Part shown: piece after piece, positions 1-8,060 of the stretch
Layout: each line of letters opens with the position of its first letter
Numbering within the stretch: the first letter of the stretch is position 1
NCBI RefSeq assembly: GCF_016629565.1
Contig: NZ_AP023057.1
Location: 248,001-312,000 of the forward strand
Direction of reading: 5' to 3'
DNA: 64,000 nucleotides
Source: Nitratiruptor sp. YY08-10
GTDB lineage: Bacteria; Campylobacterota; Campylobacteria; Campylobacterales; Nitratiruptoraceae
Program-made: the position numbers and the translations under genes
Notes under the pieces: model-generated
Databases searched by the model: none
What the model saw: only the letters and a program-made list of their open reading frames with translations
Told to the model about the DNA's origin: nothing

Positions 1-1
1 T

Positions 2-136
2 GCTGAGATGTTCGGATACTCAACTGATCTTCGATCATTCACTCAGGGTCGGGGAACCTACTCTATGGAATTTGATCATTATGAAGAAGTACCGAAAAAC
101 GTTGCAGATGAAATCATCAAAAAACGCAATGGCTAA
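2..136 (+). CDS. fusA: Elongation factor G, C-terminal end (partial)
   Basis: Only the last 44 residues are present, in a frame that is open from base 2. They contain the conserved EF-G C-terminal signature: an [10 protein letters not shown] stretch, then [11 protein letters not shown] and a Tyr/Glu/Val-Pro tail. EF-G is the ribosomal translocation GTPase and this part belongs to domain V. The stop overlaps the start of the next gene. Confidence 0.93.
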   Translation, partial: AEMFGYSTDLRSFTQGRGTYSMEFDHYEEVPKNVADEIIKKRNG

Positions 137-419
137 GGTTATAAAGACCGGTATAACCGATGAAAAAACAATAAAAGAGACCCTTCACAACGAGGGGTTC
201 TCTAACATATTTATTTGGCGAGATGCTCCTCATACACGATATCCTCTTCATACGCATCCCCATTATGAAGTGCGTTGGATTATTGAGGGTGTTTTAGAGA
301 TTACACAAGATGACAAAACAGTACGCTTAGAACCAGGCGATCGGTTCGAATCAGAACCTCAAACTCCACATACTGCTTATACACCTACAGGCGTAACTTA
401 TATTTGTGGGTCCCGGTAG
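129..419 (+). CDS. Small cupin-domain protein
   Basis: A 96-residue single-domain cupin. A histidine cluster ([13 protein letters not shown]) is followed by a glycine turn and an [17 protein letters not shown] second motif, the usual metal-binding beta-barrel arrangement. The start at 129 gives an MAKVIK N-terminus and overlaps the fusA stop by 8 bases; an upstream ATG at 72 would lie inside fusA. The function is not predictable beyond metal or ligand binding. The last ten bases of the gene, including its stop codon, lie inside the tRNA-Arg that follows. Confidence 0.8.
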   Translation: MAKVIKTGITDEKTIKETLHNEGFSNIFIWRDAPHTRYPLHTHPHYEVRWIIEGVLEITQDDKTVRLEPGDRFESEPQTPHTAYTPTGVTYICGSR

Positions 420-483
420 CTCAGTTGGATAGAGCACAGGATTCCTAATCCTGAGGCCGTGGGTTCGAATCCCGCCCGGGACA
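410..483 (+). tRNA. tRNA-Arg (anticodon CCU)
   Basis: Full cloverleaf: acceptor stem GTCCCGG pairs with CCGGGAC (476-482), a D-arm AGCTCAGTTGGATAGAGC, an anticodon stem CAGGA/TCCTG with loop TTCCTAA, and a T-loop TTCGAAT. The anticodon CCT is at 444-446 and reads AGG. CCA is not encoded. Its first ten bases are shared with the cupin gene. Confidence 0.96.
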
Positions 484-586
484 TTTTCTCTTTCATCATT
501 GTCCTATTCAAGATAATTTTATTTTTTCATATTGAAATAGATTGTATAATTAAGTAATAGATAATAGTCTTGAGAAAAGGAAACAG

Positions 587-1669
587 ATGAAAAAGAGCCC
601 AAAAGCGCTCGTTATTGATGATTCGGCATTGGTTCGAAGATTTTTGAAAAAAGAGTTGGAACGACTCGGATTCGAGGTAGATGTCGCCAAAGATGGGGAA
701 GAGGGTGAGAAAAAAGCTTTAGAGAATCAATATGACCTTATTACACTCGATATAGAGATGCCCAAGAAAAATGGGTTGGATGTGTTACAGTCCATTATGG
801 AGAAGAATCCTACACGAGTTCTCATTGTAAGTACGTATGCTGTTGAGAATGGCGATATAGCAATGAGTGCACTTCAATTAGGAGCCTTGGATTATATTAC
901 AAAACCAGATCAAAGGCTTGCAACAGCTGGAGCAGACTTTATCAAAGAGTTTGAATTTAAAGTAAATGAGATAATGAAAATTAACAAGATTGCTCTTCTT
1001 GCGAGAAAAAAGAAAGCTATTGTACAAACCCCTGTTATAAAACAACCTACAGAATTTGCTCCCAAAGATGATAAAAAATATGTACTTGTTGGTGCCTCGA
1101 CCGGTGGGCCAAAACTTATTGAAGCAATAGCGAGGTCGTTACCAGAAAATTACCCTTATCCTGTGTGTGTGGTACAGCATATGCCACCGACATTTACTGG
1201 AAAGTTTGCTGAAAGACTTGATAGTATTAGTAAAATAAAAGTGGTTGAAGCTAAAAATGGTGAAGAACTCACACCTGCAAAAATGATCATCGGAAAAGGT
1301 GGAAAGCATCTTCATTTCCGAAGAGATGGTGACAAGGTTGTGTGTAAGCTTGTTCCAAATACAAGTAACCGTTTTTTTGTTCCAAGTGTAGATGAGATGT
1401 TTTTTAGTGCGTTGGAGGTGATGAATCCAAAAAACATCATGGCAGTACTGTTAACTGGAATTGGTGATGATGGTGCAGATGGGATGGTGGCTTTGAAAAA
1501 AGCAGGCGCTTATACGATAGCAGAAAGTGAAGAGAGTGCGACGGTCTATGGGATGCCAAAAGAGGCGTATGTAAGAGGGGGAACAGTAAAAGTATTGCCC
1601 TTTGATGAGATTTTACAAGAAATAATTGCTTTTGGGAGTAAAAATGGCATTAAAAAAGATAGAAGATAA
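587..1669 (+). CDS. cheB: Chemotaxis response regulator / protein-glutamate methylesterase CheB
   Basis: 360 residues with the complete two-domain CheB layout. Residues 1-125 are a receiver domain with acidic pocket Asp11/Asp12 and phospho-acceptor Asp55 (LDIEMP). Residues 165-350 are the methylesterase domain with catalytic Ser about 170 (GASTGG), His about 198 (QHMPP) and Asp about 295 (GDDGADGM). It removes methyl groups from chemoreceptors and is activated by CheA phosphorylation. A clear Shine-Dalgarno (AAAAGGAAACAG) precedes the ATG. It overlaps the next gene and forms a cheB-X-cheR operon. No cheA or cheY is nearby. Confidence 0.95.
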   Translation: MKKSPKALVIDDSALVRRFLKKELERLGFEVDVAKDGEEGEKKALENQYDLITLDIEMPKKNGLDVLQSIMEKNPTRVLIVSTYAVENGDIAMSALQLGALDYITKPDQRLATAGADFIKEFEFKVNEIMKINKIALLARKKKAIVQTPVIKQPTEFAPKDDKKYVLVGASTGGPKLIEAIARSLPENYPYPVCVVQHMPPTFTGKFAERLDSISKIKVVEAKNGEELTPAKMIIGKGGKHLHFRRDGDKVVCKLVPNTSNRFFVPSVDEMFFSALEVMNPKNIMAVLLTGIGDDGADGMVALKKAGAYTIAESEESATVYGMPKEAYVRGGTVKVLPFDEILQEIIAFGSKNGIKKDRR

Positions 1670-2168
1670 AACACCAATTTCTCGTTTTAGAGAGTTTTTA
1701 GAAGCACGTGAATACATTGAATCGTTTGAAAAACATGAAGAAGATGATGTATTCGCTGCCATTGATTATATGCTTATTCATAAAGAGTATCATTATCTTC
1801 TCCGAATGATTTTAGAACATTGTCAAAAACCTGGCATTGAAAAACTTTCGAGTTACGTTTTTGCACGACTTGATTGTTTGAAGAGAGAAGAGGATAAAAA
1901 ACTTTTACAGCAACTTCTTTTGTGTAAAAATAACGGTATTGGAAAAAATGTTTTTACATATATATTATCTTGTTGTGAATTTATGGACGTTGAAAGACTA
2001 TTAAAGGAGTATCCGATTTCTGGAGAAGAGCTCCAGGGGTTATTGGAATATGGAGATTGCCAAAGTGTTCGTAGATTTGCTGAGAAACTCCATGATGATC
2101 TTTTTGAGCGTTTGCGTATTTTAGAAGAATTTTTTGAACTTTATCATCGAAAGAGTGAAAATGAATGA
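1644..2168 (+). CDS. Hypothetical protein between cheB and cheR
   Basis: 174 residues, mostly helical, cysteine-bearing, with no family I recognise. The start at 1644 (MALKKIEDK) has a GGGAG six bases upstream and lies inside the 3' end of cheB; the stop overlaps the cheR start by 8 bases, so the three genes are translationally coupled. Its repeating helical pattern (LLRMILEH..., LLQQLLLC..., LLKEYPIS...) resembles a helical-repeat adaptor. A role in chemotaxis is inferred from position only. Confidence 0.75.
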   Translation: MALKKIEDKTPISRFREFLEAREYIESFEKHEEDDVFAAIDYMLIHKEYHYLLRMILEHCQKPGIEKLSSYVFARLDCLKREEDKKLLQQLLLCKNNGIGKNVFTYILSCCEFMDVERLLKEYPISGEELQGLLEYGDCQSVRRFAEKLHDDLFERLRILEEFFELYHRKSENE

Positions 2169-2982
2169 TTTTGATCTGATAAAACTCCGTGATTTTATAT
2201 TGGCTAAAACAGGAATTTATATTGATGATGACAAACTGTTTAAAATTTATAAAAGAAAGTTTGAAGATTTTATCCAAAAGCAAGGCTTTGATGATTTTAG
2301 CAGCTTTTATAATCGTCTTGTCTTTAAAAAAGATGAACATCTATTGCAAGAGCTAATCAATCTTACTACAGTCAATGAAACCTATTTCTTCCGTGAAGCG
2401 TATCAGTTTAAGACTCTTGTAGAAGAGGTACTGCCAGAACTTGATGAATTGCGTCCACTACATGAATCGATCAATATTTTGACAGCACCAAGCTCATCAG
2501 GTGAGGAACTCTACTCTATCGCAATTTATATCATGGAGCATGCAAAAGAGATATTTCAAAAAAGAGATTTTGTTTTAGTTGGAATAGATATTGATTCAGT
2601 CATGATTCAAAAAGCGAGACAAGGTGTTTTTAATCAAAGAAGTGTGAGTAAGATTCCTCCTCATCTTTTGCAAAAATATTTTGTAAAAGAGGGTAATCAA
2701 TATAAAATCATCGATGAGATACGAAAAGGCCTTACGTTTAAAGTGGTCAATGTTATGGACTTTTATGCAATGAAAAAACTTGGAAGATTTGATGTCATTT
2801 TTTCACGCAATATGCTGATCTATTTTGATGAAAAAACAAGAAAAGAGATACTGGCTACCTTTCATGCCCTTTTGAAACCGCATGGGTATCTCTTTTTAGG
2901 CCATGCTGAAAAAGTGCCGGCAGAGATGGAGATTTTTAAACGAGTGAAAAAAGGAGAGAGTATTATCTATCAAAAAGCTTAA
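2161..2982 (+). CDS. cheR: Chemotaxis protein methyltransferase CheR
   Basis: 273 residues. A short N-terminal helical domain is followed by the SAM-dependent methyltransferase fold. Typical CheR signatures are visible: TTVNETYFFRE, ILTAPSSSGEELYSIA (SAM loop), FDVIFSRNMLIYFD, and a C-terminal YLFLGHAE. It methylates glutamates on chemoreceptors and opposes the CheB encoded upstream. The start at 2161 overlaps the preceding stop. Its own stop is convergent with and overlaps that of the CheW-repeat gene. Confidence 0.94.
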   Translation: MNDFDLIKLRDFILAKTGIYIDDDKLFKIYKRKFEDFIQKQGFDDFSSFYNRLVFKKDEHLLQELINLTTVNETYFFREAYQFKTLVEEVLPELDELRPLHESINILTAPSSSGEELYSIAIYIMEHAKEIFQKRDFVLVGIDIDSVMIQKARQGVFNQRSVSKIPPHLLQKYFVKEGNQYKIIDEIRKGLTFKVVNVMDFYAMKKLGRFDVIFSRNMLIYFDEKTRKEILATFHALLKPHGYLFLGHAEKVPAEMEIFKRVKKGESIIYQKA

Positions 2983-4283
2983 TGAAAAGAGCTCCATCCT
3001 GTATTAAAAAGATTGAGAGAATTGTTTTTTAATGTGACGATACCAGCACTAAGGGAGGTTGTATTAGATAAATGGGCGATATTGCTTGAAGGAACTGAGA
3101 CGATATCTTTGATATTATCAACGATGATTGCAAACTCTTCTCCTACATCATTTTTTATGATAATAATTTTCGATTCATCATTTGGAATAAGCTCTTTTTG
3201 TAAAATTTTTGCAATGTCTATAAGATAGTAGGTTTTGTTTTTATGTAAAATAAGTCCATAAATATTTTTATTGGTTGTAAGAGCATTGTTTGTTATGTTT
3301 GTTTTGGAAAACTCTAAAACAGTGACAACGTTTTTTATAGGTATTGCATAATCTTCATGAAAAAGTGAGAAAAGCAATAGATCTTCTTCATTTTGCTCTT
3401 TGTTCAATTGTTCTTCCTTTTCTTGTGTTGTTAAACCATAGTTGTCTATATTTTTTTGAAGAAATTGTGATGAAATAATAGGAATTATGCTATTTTGGTA
3501 GTGAAAATACCCTTCAAAAAGCTGATTGGTATCACTTTCACTGACAATATTGTCACGCTCAATGTCGACGAGTCCTTCGATACGTTCTATTAAAAGTCCC
3601 AGCATTTTTGAATCGTGTTGTAATATGATCACTGAACCTTCTTTCAATGAATTTGAATGCAATTTTTTTGCTAAATCGGCTACTTTCAAAGCTCTATTTT
3701 TATAGTTATAAATTCCTGTTATCCAATCGTGTTGCAATTGTTGAACGGCTTTCATGTGAGATAGTGGAACAATAGAGTGAATGAAATGATTATCAATAGC
3801 ATAAAGTTTGTCGTAAAGTGTAAAAAGTAAAAAAGGACGAAACTGCTCTTTTTGCTGTTTGATAATCTTTTTTTGTTCTGTTTGTTGTAATGGTGGCATT
3901 GTAATAGATTGTAAAACATGCTGAAGAGGTAATTCTTGAAAGACAACATCATTTTTTTCATACAAATCACCTACTGTTGAGCTATTTTGTGTAAACTCTT
4001 CCAAGGCCAAAATCTCATCGATTAAAAATGCATATTTATTATTATTGAAAGAGAGAAGGAGAACAGGTTTGTTGGAAACTTCATCGCACTCTCCAATATT
4101 AAGAATTTTTTTTAGACAAAGTAGTAGATAATGTGATGAACCATGCTGGATACTTCCAATGACATACTCTGGCATGTGAAGCATAGGAGTTATTTGCTTT
4201 ACATAAAAAATCTGTTGTATATATTCTGTCGAAATGACATAGACGTGCCTGTCTACGCGAAATTTGATAACAGTTGTTTCCAT
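2979..4283 (-). CDS. Triple CheW-domain coupling protein
   Basis: About 434 residues made of three consecutive CheW-like domains. Domain 1 covers about residues 1-120 (KFRVDRHVYVISTEYIQQI), domain 2 about 145-280 (LFTLYDKLYAIDNHFI), and domain 3 about 295-430 (FSLFHEDYAIPIKNVVTVLE). CheW domains bridge receptors and CheA. I chose the ATG at 4283 because AAAGG lies nine bases upstream; a GTG at 4289 is also possible. The start overlaps the end of the receptor gene, so the two are co-expressed. A standalone triple CheW is unusual compared with the single-domain protein. Confidence 0.85.
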   Translation of the reverse strand: METTVIKFRVDRHVYVISTEYIQQIFYVKQITPMLHMPEYVIGSIQHGSSHYLLLCLKKILNIGECDEVSNKPVLLLSFNNNKYAFLIDEILALEEFTQNSSTVGDLYEKNDVVFQELPLQHVLQSITMPPLQQTEQKKIIKQQKEQFRPFLLFTLYDKLYAIDNHFIHSIVPLSHMKAVQQLQHDWITGIYNYKNRALKVADLAKKLHSNSLKEGSVIILQHDSKMLGLLIERIEGLVDIERDNIVSESDTNQLFEGYFHYQNSIIPIISSQFLQKNIDNYGLTTQEKEEQLNKEQNEEDLLLFSLFHEDYAIPIKNVVTVLEFSKTNITNNALTTNKNIYGLILHKNKTYYLIDIAKILQKELIPNDESKIIIIKNDVGEEFAIIVDNIKDIVSVPSSNIAHLSNTTSLSAGIVTLKNNSLNLFNTGWSSFH

Positions 4284-4285
4284 CT

Positions 4286-6178
4286 TCACAACCTTTGTGT
4301 GATGCGATTAATTTGAGTGATATCATTTTGCATTTCGTTGGCAATTTTTTGAATGATTTGCGCTGCTTCTTTTGACTGGGAAGCATTCGTAAAGCTAAGC
4401 TCAGCAGCTTCTTGTATCTGCTCAGATGCAATGAGAGATTGTTCAAGAGCTTGTAACATCTGATTTGTTGCTTCGGAAAATGTTTTGATTGTTTTTTGGA
4501 TATGATCGAGTTGCTGTATATTTCTGGATAATTCTGTTTTGAGTTTTTCAAGCTTATTGAGTTCCCTATCTTGAATTAAAATAATATTATTGATATCGAC
4601 AAGCATTGTGTCATTTTGATCTTGGATCTCATCAATAATTTCAATGATTTTATCTAGATCGTTTTCGGAATCGATTGCAAGATTTCGAATATCGTTCGAA
4701 ACTTCTCGGAATCCTTGTCCTTTTTCGCCGAGGCGAATAGCTTCTAAAGCACCATTGATAGAGATACTTGCAACTTGGACAATAGCGAGTTCGATTTTTC
4801 GTATGAGATTACTAAGAGTTAAGATTTTAGATTTGATGAATTGCAAGTCATTTTTCCGATCATTTGCAAGAGTATAATTTTGTTTTGTTGATTGTTGCAC
4901 ATTTGAGATAAGTTCTATAATAGTGTGAAATTCTTTTTGTACTTTTTTAATCTCTTCATAAACACTTTCGACCGTCCCTACACTTTCTTTTATATGTTGA
5001 ACACATTTTTGAGCAACTTCTGCATTTGTTTTGGCATCATTTTTAGCCAATTCTGCAGCTGTTTCAATTTGCATAAGTGCTTCTAATACCTGTTCCATAG
5101 AGTTATTAAGTTCATAAACAGAGCTTGAAAGTTCTTCTGAAGCTGTGGCTAATTCATGTTTGATACCCTCTTTATCGGTAGAATGAAGCGACTCTATGAG
5201 AATATTGATCATTTTAGCTGCTTCTTCTATTTGAGAAAATGCTGTGTTTTGCATACTGATAGTACTTGTTACTTGTGCCACCGCACTTGCACTCTCTTCT
5301 GCGGCACTAGCAATCGTTTCTGCACCTCTATGTAAAATAGCGATTTCTTGGACTACTTTTTGAATATTTTGTAATAAGGTATCAATATCTTTTACAAATT
5401 GTTCCATTGTGTGGACCATTGTTTCTATTTTTTGATAAGAGCTGTAGGCCTTTTGTGAAGATTTTTCCATTTCATCTTTGACTTGTAGAATATCCGTTTT
5501 GCTTTTTTCTACTTTTTCTTTGATGATATCGACAACCTGTTCAATTTTATGGGCATAGACATTTGACTTTGAAGCGACTAGACGTATTTCTCGGGCCATG
5601 ACATTGAAAGATTCCCCCTCTTCTTTAACGCGACTTGCTTCAATGGCGGCATTTAAAGCAATAAGAGCAAGATTTCGAATGATATTGACCGCTTCTGTTA
5701 TCTCTTGAGAAGTTTCAAAAAGTTCTTGACTCTTTTGGACAATGTTACTAGCCCATTCTGAAGCTTGTTCCATCCCGTTTTTTGTATCACCTATACTTTC
5801 TTGCGTTTCTAAAAATATATCTTCCAACTCGTTGGAAATGACGACGATTTTATTCGTCTCTTTTTCCAGCATCAAGGAGTTCTCTTTAATTTGTGTAATG
5901 GCGCTTAGACTCTCTTCTGCCGCTCCAGCGCTTTGTTCAGCTGCTGCAGCGATCTGTTCCATTGTTTGTTTCAGCTCTTCTATCGCAGTATATCCTTCGG
6001 CAATCTCTTTCAAAAAGTTTTGGGAGATACGGGCTAATTCTTCTCGTACACTCTCATCAACGTTCTTTGCAGCAGTGGATTGTGTTTGGATTGCTTGTGG
6101 AGTTTTTATAGATGGTAGAGATTGTTCTACCTGTTCCATAGCTTGGTCGTCATGACTATAATGTTGTTTGAATGCCAT
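4286..6178 (-). CDS. Soluble methyl-accepting chemotaxis protein with two hairpin regions
   Basis: 630 residues, almost entirely coiled coil, with no transmembrane segment and no recognisable sensor domain. Two receptor-tip-like segments are present: one at about residues 165-205 (ALIALNAAIEASR) and a second at about 465-500 (SINGALEAIRLGEKGQGF). Methylation-helix-like Glu/Ala/Ser patterns (AAAEQSAGAAEESL, AASAAEESASAVAQ) recur. It probably acts in the cytoplasm with the triple-CheW protein encoded next. The N-terminal 40 residues are polar and low in complexity. A GGAG-type ribosome site (AAGGAG) precedes the ATG. Confidence 0.85.
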   Translation of the reverse strand: MAFKQHYSHDDQAMEQVEQSLPSIKTPQAIQTQSTAAKNVDESVREELARISQNFLKEIAEGYTAIEELKQTMEQIAAAAEQSAGAAEESLSAITQIKENSLMLEKETNKIVVISNELEDIFLETQESIGDTKNGMEQASEWASNIVQKSQELFETSQEITEAVNIIRNLALIALNAAIEASRVKEEGESFNVMAREIRLVASKSNVYAHKIEQVVDIIKEKVEKSKTDILQVKDEMEKSSQKAYSSYQKIETMVHTMEQFVKDIDTLLQNIQKVVQEIAILHRGAETIASAAEESASAVAQVTSTISMQNTAFSQIEEAAKMINILIESLHSTDKEGIKHELATASEELSSSVYELNNSMEQVLEALMQIETAAELAKNDAKTNAEVAQKCVQHIKESVGTVESVYEEIKKVQKEFHTIIELISNVQQSTKQNYTLANDRKNDLQFIKSKILTLSNLIRKIELAIVQVASISINGALEAIRLGEKGQGFREVSNDIRNLAIDSENDLDKIIEIIDEIQDQNDTMLVDINNIILIQDRELNKLEKLKTELSRNIQQLDHIQKTIKTFSEATNQMLQALEQSLIASEQIQEAAELSFTNASQSKEAAQIIQKIANEMQNDITQINRITQRL

Positions 6179-6320
6179 TTTAACTCCTTATCGATATTCT
6201 GCCTTAATTATATGTTACTCCTAAAAGCTTAAATAAATTATAAAATATAGAATGTCACAATTTTGACACAATGAAGATATTTTTGTTATTATAATGTTGC
6301 GCATCGATCGAAATAGATTT

Positions 6321-6333
6321 GGGGCTTTGCCCC
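6321..6333 (+). terminator. Possible short terminator hairpin
   Basis: GGGGC-TTT-GCCCC stem followed after 11 bases by a run of six T. It lies in the gap between the receptor gene (reading away) and the RRM gene, so what it would terminate is unclear. The stem is short. Confidence 0.3.
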
Positions 6334-6363
6334 GTTATACTATCTTTTTTCTTCAAAACCCGC

Positions 6364-6392
6364 TATAATGTTCCTACCCGTACAAATACGGG
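6364..6392 (+). promoter_or_regulatory. Promoter -10 box and 5'UTR hairpin of the RRM gene
   Basis: A consensus TATAAT lies at 6364-6369, about 50 bases before the RRM gene start. It is followed by a perfect 6-bp inverted repeat, CCCGTA-CAAA-TACGGG (6377-6392), which would fold at the very 5' end of the mRNA. A second TATAAT is at 6290-6295 with TTGACA 21 bases upstream, too far for a good match. A 5'-end hairpin could stabilise the message; that is inference. Confidence 0.45.
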
Positions 6393-6418
6393 ATGCATTA
6401 TTTTCAAAGGAACATTCG

Positions 6419-6688
6419 ATGAAGCAGATTTATGTAGGGAATCTCCCTTATTCTTCAAATGAAGAGGACGTTAGAGAGCTTTTCGCTCAGTATGGTGAAG
6501 TGACTTCTGTCAAACTTATCAACGATAGAGAAACAGGTAGACCAAGAGGGTTTGGTTTTGTTGAGATGGATGATAGCAGTGCAGATTCTGCAATCGAAGC
6601 ACTTGATGGCAGTGAGTTTGGTGGACGATCACTAAAAGTAAATGAGGCACGACCGCGAGAGCAACGACCTCGAAGAGAATTTAACTAA
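6419..6688 (+). CDS. RRM-type RNA-binding protein
   Basis: 89 residues forming a single RNA recognition motif. RNP2 is IYVGNL (residues 3-8) and RNP1 is RGFGFVEM (about 43-50), followed by a short basic Arg-rich tail. Such small glycine-poor RRM proteins bind single-stranded RNA and are often cold-induced in bacteria. The start at 6419 has AAAGGA seven bases upstream. It is monocistronic, with its own promoter and a downstream hairpin. Confidence 0.9.
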   Translation: MKQIYVGNLPYSSNEEDVRELFAQYGEVTSVKLINDRETGRPRGFGFVEMDDSSADSAIEALDGSEFGGRSLKVNEARPREQRPRREFN

Positions 6689-6700
6689 TATTCTCCAAAA

Positions 6701-6715
6701 GGCGGCTTTGCCGCC
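6701..6715. terminator. Hairpin between convergent genes
   Basis: Perfect GGCGGC-TTT-GCCGCC stem-loop 12 bases after the RRM stop and just beyond the stop of the convergent polymerase gene. There is no clear T-run on either side, so it is a weak or factor-assisted terminator. Confidence 0.45.
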
Positions 6716-6716
6716 A

Positions 6717-7973
6717 CTACATCAATTCAACTCCCCATTTGATCAAATCCATTCCATACTTTTGACGCACCTTTTGGCTTTGTTGCAAAAGTTTTGTAAA
6801 TTTTTTTTCTTTTTCCCAATTGAAGAGCTCATAGTATCCATACGTTTTGAATCGTAGGCATCGAAGTGCGATTCGTACAACCGATGCTGTTGGATAGATA
6901 TCTGCTTTGTGGAAGAGTTCGAGTGCAATCTGCTTGCATTTGGCTTCACTGAAAGAGGACTCATGAATACAATGTGCCTTACTTTTATATCCCGTATCAT
7001 ATTTGATGGATAAAACAAATTGTGTTGGATTGAGATGCTCTTTGGCGACTGAGTCGCTTAAGTGCCTGGCCAATACAATGACCCTTCTTTGCACCTCTTT
7101 TCTATCGCTAATAGGATCGATGGTTCTTGAAATACCTACTGATTTTCTTGGACGTTTTGGATAAAGGGGTTCATTGTCTTCTCCCCAGATTCTTTTATAA
7201 AGAGTTATACCAGGAAGTTTCCAGCTATAAAAGATATCTTTGATATTCTTTGTTTCACCAAGGGTTTGAATGCCGTATCGCCGTAGCCTTTTGAGATAGC
7301 CTCTACCGATACCTGGGAATTTTTCAACAGGAATATTTTTGATAAAATCATCAACATTCCAAACCACTCTGACTCCGTTTGGTTTTGCATAGCTTGTGGC
7401 AAGTTTTGCTGTCCATTTGCTTTTTGCCGCGCCTATGGATACTGGAAGTCCAAGTTTATCTTTGATGAGAATCTGCAAGTGCCGGATGAAGGTTTCGGTA
7501 TATTCATCATCAATATAGCCATCCAAATCACCAAAAAATTCGTCGATACTGAACTGCTCAACAACAGGTATCTCTTTTTGCAAAAGATTGTGCAGAGCAT
7601 TTGAGAGTTTGTGGTAATAAAGATGATTTGGTGGAACGACTTTGAGATGCGGACAGAGTTGCAATGCCTCTTTAACACTTATTCCGGTTTTTACGCCATA
7701 TCTTCTTGCTTCGTAACTTGATGTTATGATGATGCCTCGAATTTTTTCTCCCTCTTTGAAATACTCATCAAATTCCATATCAGCATCGTAAAAGATCGAT
7801 GGAACAAAAGCGCCTTGATGTTTTTGCAAAAGATCCATTTTATGTTGATAACGAGGATCGAATATAAAAGGATCACCTCTTCCTCCTACAGCAGCTGGAA
7901 TATCGCGAAGAGAAGGATTTTTCACTCTTTCAGCCGAGATGAAAAAGGCATCGATATCGATATGGATTTTCAT
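6717..7973 (-). CDS. Y-family DNA polymerase (DinB/UmuC-like)
   Basis: 418 residues. The N-terminal catalytic motif HIDIDAFFISAE (about residues 3-14) and the second acidic motif SIDEFFGDLDG (about 142-152) form the palm active site. A helix-hairpin-helix (PGIGRGYLKRLRRYG) and a little-finger domain follow. Error-prone lesion bypass is expected. The usual SIDEAY/F motif is SIDEFF here. It is divergent from an S24 repressor gene, with palindromic sites in the gap, so damage-linked repression is likely. It lacks a separate umuD-like partner, although the repressor itself is S24-type. Confidence 0.9.
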   Translation of the reverse strand: MKIHIDIDAFFISAERVKNPSLRDIPAAVGGRGDPFIFDPRYQHKMDLLQKHQGAFVPSIFYDADMEFDEYFKEGEKIRGIIITSSYEARRYGVKTGISVKEALQLCPHLKVVPPNHLYYHKLSNALHNLLQKEIPVVEQFSIDEFFGDLDGYIDDEYTETFIRHLQILIKDKLGLPVSIGAAKSKWTAKLATSYAKPNGVRVVWNVDDFIKNIPVEKFPGIGRGYLKRLRRYGIQTLGETKNIKDIFYSWKLPGITLYKRIWGEDNEPLYPKRPRKSVGISRTIDPISDRKEVQRRVIVLARHLSDSVAKEHLNPTQFVLSIKYDTGYKSKAHCIHESSFSEAKCKQIALELFHKADIYPTASVVRIALRCLRFKTYGYYELFNWEKEKKFTKLLQQSQKVRQKYGMDLIKWGVELM

Positions 7974-7995
7974 GATACCTCCTATATCTGATCTG

Positions 7996-8051
7996 GTTAA
8001 ATATTAACAATTATTTAAAATGATGTTAAAATAATTAACAAATTGTTAATT
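7996..8051. promoter_or_regulatory. Operator cluster between Y-polymerase and S24 repressor genes
   Basis: Three inverted repeats built on GTTAA/TTAAC half sites lie in the 87-bp divergent gap: GTTAA-ATA-TTAAC (7996-8008), GTTAA-AATAA-TTAAC (8025-8039), and a perfect 19-bp palindrome with 9-bp arms AATTAACAA/TTGTTAATT around one A (8033-8051). They cover the promoter zones of both genes. They are the natural candidate operators for the adjacent repressor, giving autoregulation plus control of the polymerase. Confidence 0.6.
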
Positions 8052-8060
8052 GAGGTAGCT

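Noticed and set aside
6263-6295. TTGACA/TATAAT promoter before the RRM gene
   Set aside because: Spacer is 21 bases, too long; the TATAAT at 6364 is a better candidate.
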